Assembly: GCA_024734495.1 (NCBI GenBank)
Contig: JALMQS010000068.1
Span: 3,628,802 to 3,692,801, forward strand
Length of the DNA: 64,000 nt
Source: Forficula auricularia
Lineage: Eukaryota > Arthropoda > Insecta > Dermaptera > Forficulidae
Direction: 5' to 3'
The notes beneath the pieces are model-generated. The model saw only the letters and a program-made list of their open reading frames with translations, ran no database searches and was not told the origin of the DNA. The first letter of the stretch is position 1. The number at the start of each line of letters is the position of its first letter. The position numbers were made by a program, and so were the translations under genes. This document shows positions 12,074 through 23,115 of the stretch, piece by piece.

Positions 12074-12118
12074 CATGGGCGCTTTTAACTTAAAATTTAT
12101 CAAAAATCAGCGCCCATG
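12074..12118. repeat. small perfect hairpin
   Basis: CATGGGCGCT and AGCGCCCATG form a perfect 10-bp stem around a 25-nt AT loop. It lies just outside the Penelope-like insertion. Confidence 0.7.
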
Positions 12119-12206
12119 CTTTTATTTTAAGTCATGGGAATATATACTAGATGAGGGAGGAGGTATCAGCCAAAGATGGAATCACTGGGTTCAATAAAAC
12201 ACCTTT

Positions 12207-12252
12207 AATGAGACGTTTCGGCCTAAATTTTATTTGGCCATCTTCAGTCAAT
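12207..12252 (-). ncRNA. hammerhead-like ribozyme motif in PLE terminal repeat
   Basis: Minus strand: ATTGA, CTGAAGA (12241-12247), one extra T, GGCC, AT-rich loop, GGCC, GAAA, C, GTC, then TCATT. GGCC pairs with GGCC as stem II, and TGA with TCA starts stem I. Penelope-like terminal repeats are known to carry minimal type I hammerheads with almost no stem III, which matches GAAAC followed directly by GTC. The right-hand inverted copy keeps only the GGCCGAAACGTC part, so it cannot fold alone. Confidence 0.55.
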
Positions 12253-12610
12253 TAGGCTAAAAATTTTTTTACAAATGGATGTTATAATTGATATATTTTT
12301 TTATAAAAAAATTATAAGTTGACCAAGTTGGTTATTTAGACTTACAGTTATACACAAAATGCGGTACACATATGTGATCGAACCAAGCCTTGTCAAAAAT
12401 AAAAAATTTTCTTTTAGCTTCATGCGAATTTTTAACGTGCCTGGACCCAAAAGTTTCAGAATGAAAGTAATGAGTTTCTTTTCTATATATTACATTATAA
12501 TTAGATATTTGACCCTTATGTGAGGTCATCATATATCCCATCATTATTTATTTACAAACAGAAAATCCAAATTAGAATCTAATTACTTTTAAATCACATG
12601 CATTTTTTCA

Positions 12611-12900
12611 TTCAATGAAATTATACAAATTCTTATAAAAAAAATTTTCAAAAAAGTTTCTATACATGGATCTTTTATAGTAGTTATCAATCTTGACCAA
12701 TATTTTCGCATTATCGTAATCAAAAGAATGACTATGTTCAGCTGCGTGGGTGGAGAGTGCAGTGTTGGTCTTTTTATTTCGAACACTTAATTTATGCTCA
12801 TATACCCTAATTTTTAGTGAACGTGAACTTTGCCCTATATAGGTGCTAGAATTTGATGGACAATCTAGACAGTTAATTTGATAGACAATATTATTACATA
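12611..12900 (-). pseudogene. Penelope-like GIY-YIG endonuclease remnant
   Basis: Reading the minus strand from about 12898 gives NNIVYQINCLDCPSNSS, then TYIGQSSRSLKIRVYEHK and later ALSTHAAEHSHSFDYDNAKI. These are the hallmarks of the Penelope-type GIY-YIG domain: the VYQIxCxxC start with a cysteine pair, TYIGQ(S/T)xRSL, the EHK block, and the AxHxxEHxHxFDYDNAKIL block. The catalytic arginine (in SSRSL) and tyrosine of YIG are present. The frame stops at a TGA at about 12612, just after YKNLYNFIE, without the usual longer tail. An overlapping frame at 12589-12786 is a shifted shadow. The domain cleaves target DNA to prime reverse transcription. No reverse transcriptase is attached, so the copy cannot be autonomous. 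Confidence 0.7.
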
Positions 12901-13079
12901 ATTCTCTAGGTGTTGGATCTTTATTATTAATTAAAAATTGAATATTGTCTATATTTTTTTTTTTTTTTTAGGCCGAAACGTCTCATTAAAGGTGTTTTAT
13001 TGAACCCAGTGATTCCATCTTTGGCTGATACCTCCTCCCTCATAGTATAGTTTCATCACAGCCACGAACTCTTACAATA

Positions 13080-13440
13080 GTCATGGGAATTTTTCTAATT
13101 CTGAAGAATTTATTTTAATGTAGTTGTCTTAACTAAAATATCACTAGATCGAGACTTGAATCAATCTCAAATGAACATTAACAAATTTTTAAGTCTACCT
13201 CTCATATACGCTATACGAGCGAAATTTAGAGACCATTTGCAGAATGGCTTCGTATATGCATAATTTATATGGTTAGTATTGTACCATCACTCGTCTTCTC
13301 TACATGCTTCTCTTATTAAAATTGTGCTGGTCGTATTAAGGAAAGAACAGTTTTTTATTTTCTAAATTATTGCATTTTACGTTCCTAGGATACACCGGAT
13401 ATTTTTCAATAATTTGGGTCTAATTTGGCTAATTTTTAAT
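13080..13440. other. no gene seen
   Basis: AT-rich spacer between the Penelope-like copy and the pogo/Tigger remnant. No paired repeats or domain. Confidence 0.45.
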
Positions 13441-13516
13441 TTATATTTTTTGTAAAAAACATTTTAACTTTAAATTGGTTCCGGTAAAATCGATCATGCT
13501 TGGTCAATGTTACCCC

Positions 13517-13927
13517 CCCTAGTAGCACAATGTTTCAAACTAGATCATAACTACTCGTATATAGTGCCTATATAGATTCTCAAAATCCATATAGGGACAA
13601 TATAGTTACTATATAGCTTAAAACATTGTCGGATGTTTTCTACATTTGATTCAATCACGAATCAACTGTGGATGGATCCGAATGTCTAGCGGGCTATACG
13701 CAAAATGACGTTGGATTGCAGCTTAAGTGGATCACATCTTTTTTTCTCTCATGGTCCAGACTTAAGACTCCACAGACTTTAATAGCATAATCTGCAGTAG
13801 TCTCGTGATAAAATATCTTTTTCAAATAAAGCGCGGTCAAAACACTTCTCATTGATAGGTCAATTATTCTTTGTTATATCAGTTAGAAAAATTATAAAAA
13901 TTTATTTAAAACATTGTGCTACTAGGG
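13517..13927. mobile_element. MITE, CCCTAGTAGCACAATG ends, 2-bp duplication
   Basis: The left end is CCCTAGTAGCACAATGTTT and the right end AAACATTGTGCTACTAGGG, a perfect 16-bp inverted repeat. The flanks show CC on both sides. A short relative with the same ends sits at 51100-51175, flanked by CG on both sides, which supports a 2-bp target duplication. The interior shares a block (GAATGTCTAGCGGGCTATAC to CGCGGTCAAAA) with the two direct repeats at 55.2-56.0 kb. No transposase frame is present. Superfamily unassigned. Confidence 0.75.
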
Positions 13928-14084
13928 CCTCCAGGGATCGATATTACCCAACCAAATATTTACACTTGGTAAGTATGGGGTAATAACTATTTTAAATCAA
14001 GTGCGTAATAAATATAAACATTACATGACTGAACATTTAATTTCAAATGCCATGAACTTACGTCCGAAAACTGGACGTTCTTCA

Positions 14085-14515
14085 TGGACGGAGGATTCCA
14101 TGAAAAGGCCGTGATTGAACAAAAATCATTCATAAAACCTTAAAAATTAAAGAAAAAAAAACAAATACTTCTTTTCAAGACTTATGTCCAGCTCCAGTCT
14201 TTCAACCAAGAATTTCACAGCGAAAAAGGCAACATTCTCAAATATTAACACCCACTCCATTAAAAGAAGAGCTCTAAAATAAGGCATTGAAAAAGCTAAG
14301 AGTTTAGAAAAATGGAAAATTCAAGAAGGTCACAAGATAAATTACAGATAAAGAGAAAACTTCAGTTGGAAACAAGAAAAAAAAATTCAAGAAATCTGCA
14401 TTATTTGTGAACACTACGCGGTGCCGTTTTTGTGCTACTTGGGCCCAGCTGACTGTATTAATGCTGAAAATGCGCCAGTGTATATTTCTGGCCTATGCTC
14501 ATTTTAAATTGATGT
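14085..14515 (+). pseudogene. pogo/Tigger transposase C-terminus, frameshifted
   Basis: Several frames must be stitched by eye: FQPRISQRKRQHSQILTPTP and LKEEL (the 'RK-x-x-S-x-ILTDTP' linker of Tigger-type proteins), then a basic KRKLQLETRKKK stretch, then ICIICEHYA, RCRFCATWAQL and finally NAPVYISGLCSF before a stop. The order basic linker, then a C-x2-C ... W-x-x-C ... WA-H-like ... Y-x-C-x-x-C finger is typical of the C-terminal zinc finger of arthropod pogo/Tigger transposases (DDE_1 superfamily). The catalytic DDE core is not visible. At least two frameshifts and two stops are present, so the gene is dead. Confidence 0.5.
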
Positions 14516-14659
14516 TAAAATGTTAAAACTAATGTTGCCATGTTAAAATTAATGTTAAAATGTTAAAATTAAATTTATTTCAAAATATTACTGCTTGGTC
14601 GATTTTGCCCTCCGCCATGATCGATATTACCATACTGGTCGAAATTACCCCATATTTTC

Positions 14660-15410
14660 CCCTTTTTTAAAAAAATACCTTATAAAAAATATTTGATTGT
14701 TTGCAAATTCAATAGAAGAAACTCATAATAGAAATAGATAATGAAACCAAGCAATTTCACCGTTTTGAGCATCTTATTACTAAGATTAATACTTGATATT
14801 TTTAACAGCGCTTAAGTAGTCGATATTCCCCCCTTTTCCCCTAATACTTTTAAGTGCATTTTGGAATAAAAACATAATTTTTAAAAACTGTTTTAATATT
14901 TTTTTTCTTAGTTGATTAGTGTGATAATAATGTAAGTTTAGTGATCTCTGGGCTAGTTCTTTTCCAATGAGTTTTGTTCTTTTAATGGTCAGGATGGGTA
15001 CCAACTTTGTAATCATCACCACAAAGTGATCAGAAAAACTCGTTGTTTTATCAACTAATGAGTTTATTACCACTTCTACCTCCTAGCACCCTTAGCCAGC
15101 ACCCCCCATTTATTTCTCTGTGAATCGACTCGATAATTGCTTCAATCCGCTTTACTCTTTTGTTTCTTTATCCTTTTAATGCCCCTCACTCTCACCACTT
15201 TTTTTGTACTATTAAACACTTTAGTTAGTTTCAACCCCAAACTACTTCTTGATTTCAACTTTACCTTTAATTTCGCTATCAGAAAATTCGACTCCACTTT
15301 CATTAAGAGTTTCGAAACTAATTTCTTTTTTATCTGAGAATAGAAAGCAGATAAATGGAGAATCTATAAATGCGGTTTGCGGTCCCCAGGACGGAGCGAA
15401 TTTTCTTTAT
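14660..15410. other. no confident gene
   Basis: A minus-strand frame at 14786-15073 (95 codons, basic, leucine-rich) and plus-strand frames at 15137-15482 show no domain I recognise. The wording GTCGATATTCCCCCC near 14818 resembles the repeat edges of the pogo-like remnant. Confidence 0.35.
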
Positions 15411-15413
15411 GGA

Positions 15414-15469
15414 ATGTCTTATCTTCTGCTCGAGACTATCTATGTCTTATCTTCTGCTCGAGACTATCT
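15414..15469. repeat. perfect 28-bp tandem duplication
   Basis: The 28-bp unit starting ATGTCTTATCTTCTGCTCGA is present twice head to tail (15414-15441 and 15442-15469) with no mismatch, so the duplication is recent relative to the decayed elements around it. Confidence 0.9.
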
Positions 15470-15562
15470 AAAATACTGTTAGATGAGTTTGCTTATAAGT
15501 CTGGAGAGCTGTTCCTATCCTGATCGCATTTTTGGCATTGGGTTTGATATAAATAAATTCAT

Positions 15563-15750
15563 CAAACTTCTAACGAAAAAGAAGTTTAGCCGGAAACTAT
15601 CTAGATTGCATATTTTTAATGAGAATTACTCATCAGAATTCAGGACATTTCTACTCCAGAATTAGGTGTTGAAATGTTATGAGTTTCTCTCATTAAAAAT
15701 GAGCAATCTAAGTGGTTCCGCCTAGAGTTCTCTTTCGATAAACAACTCAA
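15563..15750. repeat. foldback element, family E2
   Basis: The left arm (AAGAAGTTTAGCCGGAAAC, CTAGATTGCATATTTTTAATG) and the right arm (CATTAAAAATGAGCAATCTA, GGTTCCGCCTAGAG, TTTCGATAAACAAC) are inverted copies around a spacer near 15650-15680. Same family as 5787-6172 and the single arms at 46.5 and 49.7 kb. Confidence 0.6.
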
Positions 15751-16636
15751 CCACCAAAGCTGGAAATCTGCAATCTAACATCATCTCAGATAATCTCCAG
15801 TTAGAGCACCCCGGACCACCCACTTTGATTTTCTCTTATAAATCGATTCTTCTTCAAGTAGGTACCGTACTCAATTCCGAGCATCAGCGATTACTTTGGA
15901 GACTATTCTCTTCATTATAATTTTTGTGGGGAAATTTTTCACAGGGGTGGTTTCCCATTGCCTTCCCCTAAATCCATTTTGCATCTCTAAAATGGAATAA
16001 TTTTTTTAATTTTAATTATGTATACTTTGTAAAATGCTTGCTTTCAGTGATAAAGTGAACATTGTTTCCGAAATGTTTTGTTGTTCAATTAAGCTATTCA
16101 AAGATGAGCCCCAGACATTTTTACCATGTTTATATGAATATAGATGCATGAATGTTCAATTTAATCATTTACTCTTTATAGTTTTAAATATATCTGCTCC
16201 TAGTATTAGTAAACTCCCCCTTGTTACCCTCATAGAAAAGATGGAGTTACAACAATCGATATAACAATAAGTTTGTTTGTTTTTTGTTTTAGGTACGCCA
16301 TTATTTTTAACAACTTACTCAGAGAGTAACAGCATCAATATTACACGTTTACATTCATCCGGGAGGGCTGAGGCTCGAGGGTATGTACTAAAGACATGGA
16401 CCTATCGGACATCAGAGAAAAAAAAACATTTAATTAAATTATTCTGCTCTAAATAGCAAGGAAATTCATATTAAAATAGCAGGAATTTGTATTAAACTTT
16501 TGTTTTGACTTTTAATAATACCTACCATACCATTATTAGTACATGTATTATGTGTTGGGCACTAGCGTATTATTACAAATATTTTAATTTTCTTATCGAA
16601 CATTCTCTATTGGCACCACAAAAAACATTAGCTAGG
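15751..16636. other. no gene; possible SINE body at 15860-15975
   Basis: On the minus strand near 15960 the text GGGGAAGGCAATGGGAAACC resembles the 'GGAAAGCAATGGAAAACTACC' body motif of the SINE at 29743-30024. No tRNA-like head or target duplication was found, so it is noted only. Confidence 0.3.
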
Positions 16637-17535
16637 GATCCTTTAGTTAAGAGATCAGATAGTCAGGCGCCATTTTGCGGAAGTCGAACTGAGCACGTGA
16701 TCATTAGGGTGGTCCTTTTTTGGGTATTTTCGATTTTTTTTGCTGACAGAGGGTCATATGGTTTGAAATAAATAAATAAAAAAATATGCCCCATGTTTCA
16801 AGACTCTATCTCAATTTTAACATGCGCCGCACAGCGATGCGAGTTTCCCATCTAAATAAAATGGGGTTTTTGGCATTGAACCATCAATTTGTAACTCTGT
16901 AGACTTTATCCTTATAATAGTACCTATTTCTCAGAATTTTTAGATATTTCCAGCTATTATAATTTTGGGGTCTATAACTTACTAACCATAAGATATAACA
17001 GTACTTTATCTAGCTGTAACTCCAAAATTATAATATTTAAAAATCTTTAAAAATTCGTAATTATAGCTACTATTATAAGAATAAAGTATCCAGAGTTTCA
17101 AATTTTTTGAAACATTACTTTGGCCGCAATAATAAATTGATATTTCAATGTCAAAAACCCCATGTTATTTAGACGGGAAAATTGCATCAAGATTGAGACT
17201 TAAATCTTGGGAGATATTTTGTTTTATTTATATAGAACCATATGAGCCTCTGTCAGGGTAATAATTCGAAAAATGTCAAAATAAGGACCGCCCTAGTGAC
17301 CATGCTTAGATAAACTATAAAATTTAATTTCTGTATAATTTTTTCACTTAGTTAAATGATGTCTTCAAAAGATTTCCTTTTTACTTTTGAATGCTTATAA
17401 TATGTTTTATTTACTGAAGGTAATATTATTGTTTTTAAAATTTATTTAATTTTGATAATCAAAAAGCGAAAAGGGGCAAAAAAATAAACAAAAGTCATGG
17501 TCACTATCCGATCCCTTACTAAAGGACTCTGAATA
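16637..17535. mobile_element. outer inverted-repeat element around a nested MITE
   Basis: The left GGGATCCTTTAGTTAAGAGA followed by TCAGATAGTCA and the right GTCACTATCCGATCCCTTAC followed by TAAAGGA are inverted copies about 27 bp long. They flank the complete TA MITE at 16707-17293, so an older non-autonomous transposon appears to have received a younger one. Target duplication not resolved. Confidence 0.5.
16707..17293. mobile_element. TA-flanked MITE with very long inverted repeats
   Basis: The ends are TA-GGGTGGTCCTT and AAGGACCGCCC-TA. The arms stay similar for about 170 bp, including TGACAGAGGGTCATATGGTT against AACCATATGAGCCTCTGTCA and AAAATGGGGTTTTTGGCATT against TCAAAAACCCCAT. Even the centre (CTTATAATAGTACC against AGCTACTATTATAAG) pairs, so almost the whole unit folds back. 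Tc1/mariner-type by the TA duplication. No transposase frame. Confidence 0.7.
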
Positions 17536-19431
17536 TCAGTATCAATGTTAAGAAGTTATTAAAGCCAAGGCAATAATACAATTTCTGAAATAATTTTTTA
17601 ATATGATTTATATTTTGTCAATTTTGTAGGACAATTAGATATTAATGTAATTTTAAATCTATTCAATTAATTTTAAAATTGTAAAGTGGTTCGATCCATT
17701 AATGTAACGCCTGTTCTCTATCTATAATCAAAATAAAACAATAGCTTACCTAAACAATATTTCCTATTTTTCTTCTATCTTGAATCTCTCAAAAATTCAA
17801 AATTGTTGTAGATTCTAATTCTAATATATTGTTTTCAATTTTGGGCCCATCATAAAAGTATTTAGCTATAATTCTACTAAAAATACAAATTTACTAGTAT
17901 TTCTATCAGGATGTTAGGTTAAATTAAATCATGATCTCGAAAAATTATGATACATCATTTATAAAAATAAAATGTATATATTATTTTAAATAAATCTTGG
18001 AAAAACGTTTTATAATACATCTAATATATATTTTTAAAAATAACTTAGAGAAATATCCTTATTGATGATTTTATAGATGTCTATAACTTATCAACTTCGA
18101 ATTGGGAATAATTCATTTTTCAATTTCAAGATAAAATTTATCAATTTTGGATTGGGGTTAATAATTCAAAATCGGAATAACCACAATGACTATCAAAAAT
18201 TACTATTTTCGAAAATCAGAGTCGCCAGTTAACGGGAAAGTAAATGTATTATTTAATTATTTTTATGGGAGAATAGATTTTTTCCCCCGATAACTTTCTG
18301 ACAATAGAAGTCAGGAGAGTAAATACAGTGACTATACTAGCTTGATTTTACATGTAATTATTAATTCTATGTATCTCGATGTTGATATTTTGGCCATTAG
18401 TTGAGTTCACTAACCGACTATCATCACTAATGGAGTTTTTCGATGTTTATGATTATTTATTTTATGTAATTAAATTAGGTATATAAAGAATATTATAACT
18501 TATAAAAATAGTTATGAGGAGCCATGAAAATAAAATTTAAATTTTATTTTGTCGACGTTTTGATAAAAATTTTTAATCTCTATCAAGACAAAGAATGATT
18601 TATTTTGATATTATCAATGATAAATTGGCTTGGATTTTTTAAAATTAATTTATACATACGATATATCTCGATTTTTTTTTAATAAAGATAAATTACATAA
18701 AATATAAATTATACTTAATTATAATGATTTATTATTATAAATATAAATATAGACTTAGAAAGCCATGGGTGATACAAAGAATGTTTATATTTTTTTTAAT
18801 ATTATTAAAAAATGTAACTACCTAATTTAATTTTGAAAATAAAATTTTTGAGATTTAAAGTTAAATTTGTATTTGTCTGTTTTTTTTATTTTATTTAAAT
18901 TTTCACACCTTTATAACCAAACCTGACTATTAATGAAAAATTAGTTAAATGAAAAGATCCTGTAAGCTAGAAAAAATATCAAAAATGTATGTATCTGTGG
19001 CGCATCCCTAAAATTTCAAACATTTCGAGTATTTTCATAATCAAAATTTCGGGAGGATCTTTAAATTTTCAAATTATTATCCTTTATTCCAAATATTTCT
19101 AAAAAAACATTTTTTGTTTTGAAAAGTATATTGGTTATCGAAAGGAAATAATATTGTTGCATAGTTTCAAGGGGCAATTAAAATGAATGATTTTTCCGAA
19201 AGGGGTTCCGATAGAAGGTTTGAAGTTCCTTCCAGTTCAAGCATGTCAAAGACAAGTCCAGACAAGTTTTAGTCGAATAAAAATTGTTCTCGCTGAGGAA
19301 CTATTAAAATAATAATAATACAAAAAAGAAATAAATGAAGATGAATCGGGAATCTTTGGACTAATCCATTTCTAAGAACTCACAATATATAAGATCGGAA
19401 ATAACTAAGAGTACTATAAACAATTCTATAA
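17536..19431. other. no gene seen
   Basis: Long AT-rich stretch with no domain-bearing frame. Near 19245-19290 the text GACAAGTCCAGACAAGTTTTAG recurs inverted near 52950 (CTAAAACTTGTCAGGACTTGTC), a small unclassified repeat. Confidence 0.5.
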
Positions 19432-19440
19432 ACAAGTCAT

Positions 19441-19597
19441 ATTGAAGGAGACAATAAAAGAGAGTGTCTTCTGATGGAAAAATAAATTTATAAATAAATT
19501 AAAAATTTATTTTCCCACAGAAGACTCACTCTTTTATTGTCTCCTTCAATTTATAAAAATTCTGCTACTCTCGACAAAAAGAAACTTTCAATTTAAG
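19441..19597 (-). mobile_element. hairpin element, family E1, with 9-bp duplication
   Basis: Bounded by ACAAGTCAT at 19432-19440 and 19598-19606. The left arm ATTGAAGGAGACAATAAAAG, GTGTCTTCTG is the inverted copy of CAGAAGACTCACTCTTTTAT, TGTCTCCTTCAAT. Only the right end continues into the family tail (CTGCTACTCTCGACAAAAAG, the complement of the CCGAGAGTAGCAG end). The asymmetric inverted copy and long duplication point to reverse-transcriptase-mediated insertion. Confidence 0.65.
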
Positions 19598-19606
19598 ACA
19601 AGTCAT

Positions 19607-21380
19607 AGCTTGCTTATAGCAATAGAATTAGGAGAAATTTAAGATTTTCTTATAGGACAGGCTGGGCTGATTCATTGTGGAGGAAGGTCGATTTCCATCT
19701 CAGGGACTGTGGAGTTTAAGTCACAAGAATTAATTTCTGACTCCTACCCCTCACTCACACAAGGCTCTATCCGTTTGGGGCGAAAGTCCCAAAATATATT
19801 TTTTAAAAATCTAATGTTAAATTTGAAAAATACCGAAAATGATGTAGTATTCGATGGAATTTGAAAAAGAAAGCGAAGATTAAAATTAAATTTCAAAAAA
19901 TGAAGGGTACTTTTTTGGACAGGATCCCCTGGTTGAAAAGTCACCAACCACCAGTTATATATACATCTTCACTTTTTGATTTTAAAGTGAAAGTATAAAC
20001 CTGTCATAATCATAGGAAAAGGCTACTAAGAAAATTTATTATTTATTTATTTAATTTTTTTTATATCACACTGGGCTCTTTGAAAGTCTTTATGGTGATT
20101 TTAATTAACTAGCAACTAGCCGATTAAGTTCTAGTTAATTTATATTATCCAGAGACCCAATTTCTATTTCCAAATATTTAATGTCATTAAATTAGAATTA
20201 ATTTTTGGTATTTTAGGAGAGAGGTCATACATATTTTATAAATAGATATATTTTTGTCAAAAATTCTCTTCTAAACTTGAAATAGACACAAGGTTTAAAT
20301 TTAACTTTCCATGTAGCAATTAAAGACAATTTGATTTGAAAAACTGTACATCGTTTTTATACCAAGAATATAATTATTAATTATTTATTCATCCGCACCA
20401 CCAAGAATTCTATCTTCTTTCCATAAAGTTATTATTCCTATTAATAAGAACGTACACCCAACCCCTTCTTGTTCGCCTCATTTTAAACTCTCCTTTTCCT
20501 TATGAATATTTATTTTCTTTCCCAAGCTATCATATCAGTTTAATATACTCAAACCAACCAACAACAGCAAAAAAATTACATTCTTCTATAAATTCCAATG
20601 AAACTCAATAACAACAACAACAACAACAGCAAAACAAAAAAAAGTATAATTAAAGTTAAATTAAATTCTTTTATCAAAAATCGATAGAATACATTAATTT
20701 ATTCCAAAAAATACAAGAAAAAATATTCTAACGTAATATGTGCACAGCAAATGATTTCCAATGCTTTATAACAAGATTCTAACATTAAATAAACTGCAAT
20801 GGATCGTTGCTAAACTATATACAAAGTGATGTGAAATATTAAATGTGTATTCCCTTATTAGTAATCACTAATCAGATATTCCATCGACGACTGGACTCGC
20901 CTAGCTCTTACGCAGCTTTCATTCTTCTCCACGCAATTGGTTGCCTAAATACAGGCGCACCAACGTTATAAATGAAGTTCAAATTTAGACTACATTTTGA
21001 GGATTTTAATTATTACAGATATTTATTTATATTTTATAATTCAATATTTTTCTAATAAGTGAAAAAAATTGAATTAGTTAAAAAGGTCTAAATGAAAAAA
21101 TAATTCAAATTCACGTTCGATTTCGGACAAGAGCTATAATATTCAATTAGTTTCTTTTTTTTCACTAGTGATTGTAAAAGATAAAAGAATTGACTATTAG
21201 CTGATAAAATGAAATGAAAAATGATTACTCTTTAATCTGGGCGCAGTTCTCCAGGCCGCCTGAATATTGAATTTACTCAAAAATTCACTTCAAAATACTA
21301 AATATTTTTCTTATTCTTATTATATTTATTTTTTATACTGTCCAAGTCTAAAAGAAGCCACAGTTGAACTATTTCTTTAT
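19607..21380. other. no confident gene
   Basis: AT-rich, with a CAACAACAACAACAACAGC tract near 20610-20628 and a GC-richer island at 20880-20960 (ACGACTGGACTCGCC to CAATTGGTTGCC). The island has short open frames on both strands but no splice-bounded exon I would defend. Confidence 0.4.
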
Positions 21381-21381
21381 T

Positions 21382-21502
21382 ATGAATGTACACCCCTTTT
21401 ACTGGGACCATGAACCGGAAACGACCAGCCAGTCGCCAAAGAGTCCGCGATTACATATTTCCGGATCTCATATGAATGCTTATGATACTGTAATAAACTC
21501 AG
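21382..21502 (+). CDS. candidate host coding exon ending at a GT splice donor
   Basis: From ATG at 21382 the frame stays open for 40 codons and runs into CTCAG|GTAAGATG at 21498-21510, a textbook splice donor leaving a phase-1 exon. The peptide begins MNVHPFYWDHEPETTSQ and continues SPKSPRLHISGSHMNAY. It is polar, serine/proline-rich and free of the F/I/K/N bias of chance frames here, and the DNA is clearly GC-richer than its flanks (ACCAGCCAGTCGCCAAAG). An in-frame TAA lies upstream at about 21350, so the exon either starts at this ATG (first coding exon or alternative promoter) or at a weak acceptor, CCACAG, near 21362. I do not recognise the protein. No neighbouring exon was found, consistent with very long introns full of transposons. 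It could still be chance. Confidence 0.35.
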
Positions 21503-21671
21503 GTAAGATGTAAGTGTAGTCGTTTCGACCTGAATGAACTGTTCAACAACTTTTGTTAACTCTTATATCTTGAACCTGGATTTGAATGCAAAAATATTCC
21601 TACAGGTATAATTAAAAAAATTATTAGTTGAATAAAAGATTTCACTGTCGATGGTAACAGAATTGTTTTTA

Positions 21672-21705
21672 TTTTAGGTTAAAAATAATTTATTTTATTT
21701 TTAAC

Positions 21706-21748
<43 letters not shown>
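21672..21748. repeat. hairpin followed by a 41-nt A run
   Basis: TTTTAGGTTAAAAATAA and TTATTTTTAACCTAAAA pair as a hairpin, and an uninterrupted run of 41 A (21708-21748) follows. This may be the poly(A) end of a retroelement, but no body was recognised upstream. Confidence 0.6.
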
Positions 21749-21750
<2 letters not shown>

Positions 21751-23107
21751 ATTTTAATTTAATGAATCACAAATAAATATTAAAATATAATTTAATTTAC
21801 TTTATAGAATTTAAATTTTTTTTTATTATTATTAATAAATAAGAAACTCATGGCCTTTAAATTTCTAGGTTTTTCACAACAAACATAAATACCTTGTCTT
21901 AGGCAGAGCAAATTTTTTTGGTACAATTTATAAAAAACAAAGAACATGTAATTTATGATAAATACCTCCTGAAATTTGAAAAAAAATATTGTACACAACA
22001 GTCCTTTTTGAGAAATTAATAAAAAACTCAAAAACCTTTGAATACAGGGGTAATTTCGAAATAAAAATTATAGACAACCAAAAGCATTATATGTACTTCT
22101 TTCTAATTACTAAAAAAAAAAAAAAGTTAAAATCGTTTTTGAAACACCTATAAAAAATGGGTACTTGTGGTTGATGGACCATAACCTTGTTGTGATAAGT
22201 AATTAAAGTTTTAAATAACTTACCTTATTTTACTGTTCCTGAGTTACCGTGATAAATTTCAACCCGGTGGTTTTTATGGCTTATTTTTGGCCCTGGAGAC
22301 CACGAATCGCTTATTTTTGATGAAAACCAATGCCCTATCTATAAAAGCTATCGTACCTATACTTTCAATGAATACACACAATAAAAGTTAAATTGAATTT
22401 TTGGAAAAAATACTTGGATAAGTATATTTCCAGAAATGCTATTTTAATACTTCATTTATAGAGAAAATTTTATTTAAGTGCTGGAGGTAAAAAAAAAAAA
22501 TTGGAATTTTAATGAGAAAAAAAAAACTCTAAAATTTCTAGTGTGAATATTTTTAATTGACTTATTTTTATTTGTTTTAATTAAATCATATAAATATAAA
22601 AAAATATCAATTTCATTGGTACGGTTTTTTGAGAATGAATAATAGAGAAGCAGAAGTAAATGTTTTTCGGTTCGATGGCTTTCAGAGGTGTTTCGTGGCA
22701 AAAAGAGAATTAAAAGCTGATTTTGATCGTAAATAATTCAAGCCATGGATTAAATAGATCGTAAATGAATATTAAATACGATTTGAATATTAAAATAGAA
22801 AATTTTAGTAATCCCAACGGATATACAACCTCTATATTTTTCCTCTGCTTAGGGTAATAAAACAAGCCTATTCTATATAATATTATTTTGATCTAGTAAA
22901 TATTCCGATGAGCAAATAATCAAATGCAAATATTAATTTAATAAGCTAGAATTCCCATTTTCACTTCGATAATTGCATTAATGAAATAGTTTAATTTATT
23001 TGGCATTTTTCACGATTTTAAAGTGATTAAAAATGCTTTATTATCTTTTTTAAAAATATATATTTATAATTAAACTCAAAAAGAATAATTTTTAACCTAT
23101 GTATATT
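21749..23107. other. no gene seen
   Basis: AT-rich; the minus-strand frames at 21792-22031 and 22474-22701 are low-complexity (K, F, L, N) with no domain. Confidence 0.5.
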
Positions 23108-23115
23108 ATTTAAAA

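Larger units (their letters stand above)
12142..13078 (-). mobile_element. Penelope-like element, 5'-truncated, with inverted terminal repeat
   Basis: The unit is bounded by a 12-bp direct duplication AGTCATGGGAAT at 12130-12141 and 13079-13090. On the minus strand it contains a GIY-YIG endonuclease remnant followed by a terminal repeat with a hammerhead-like motif at the left end. About 70 bp of that terminal repeat is present again, inverted, at the right end (about 12970-13050). Shared wording includes GGCCGAAACGTCTCATTAAA and CCCAGTGATTCCATC. An inverted terminal-repeat copy at the 5' end is a known habit of Penelope-like insertions. The reverse transcriptase is missing. The long duplication shows insertion by reverse transcription rather than cut-and-paste. 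Confidence 0.7.
13440..14660 (+). mobile_element. pogo/Tigger-like element remnant
   Basis: Repeated wording GATCGATATTACCC and TGGTCGAAATTACCCC appears at both edges (13485-13530, 13930-13950, 14620-14650), with a broken transposase C-terminus between. A 411-bp MITE at 13517-13927 has landed in the left part. Outer terminal repeats were not identified, so the limits are approximate. Confidence 0.4.
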
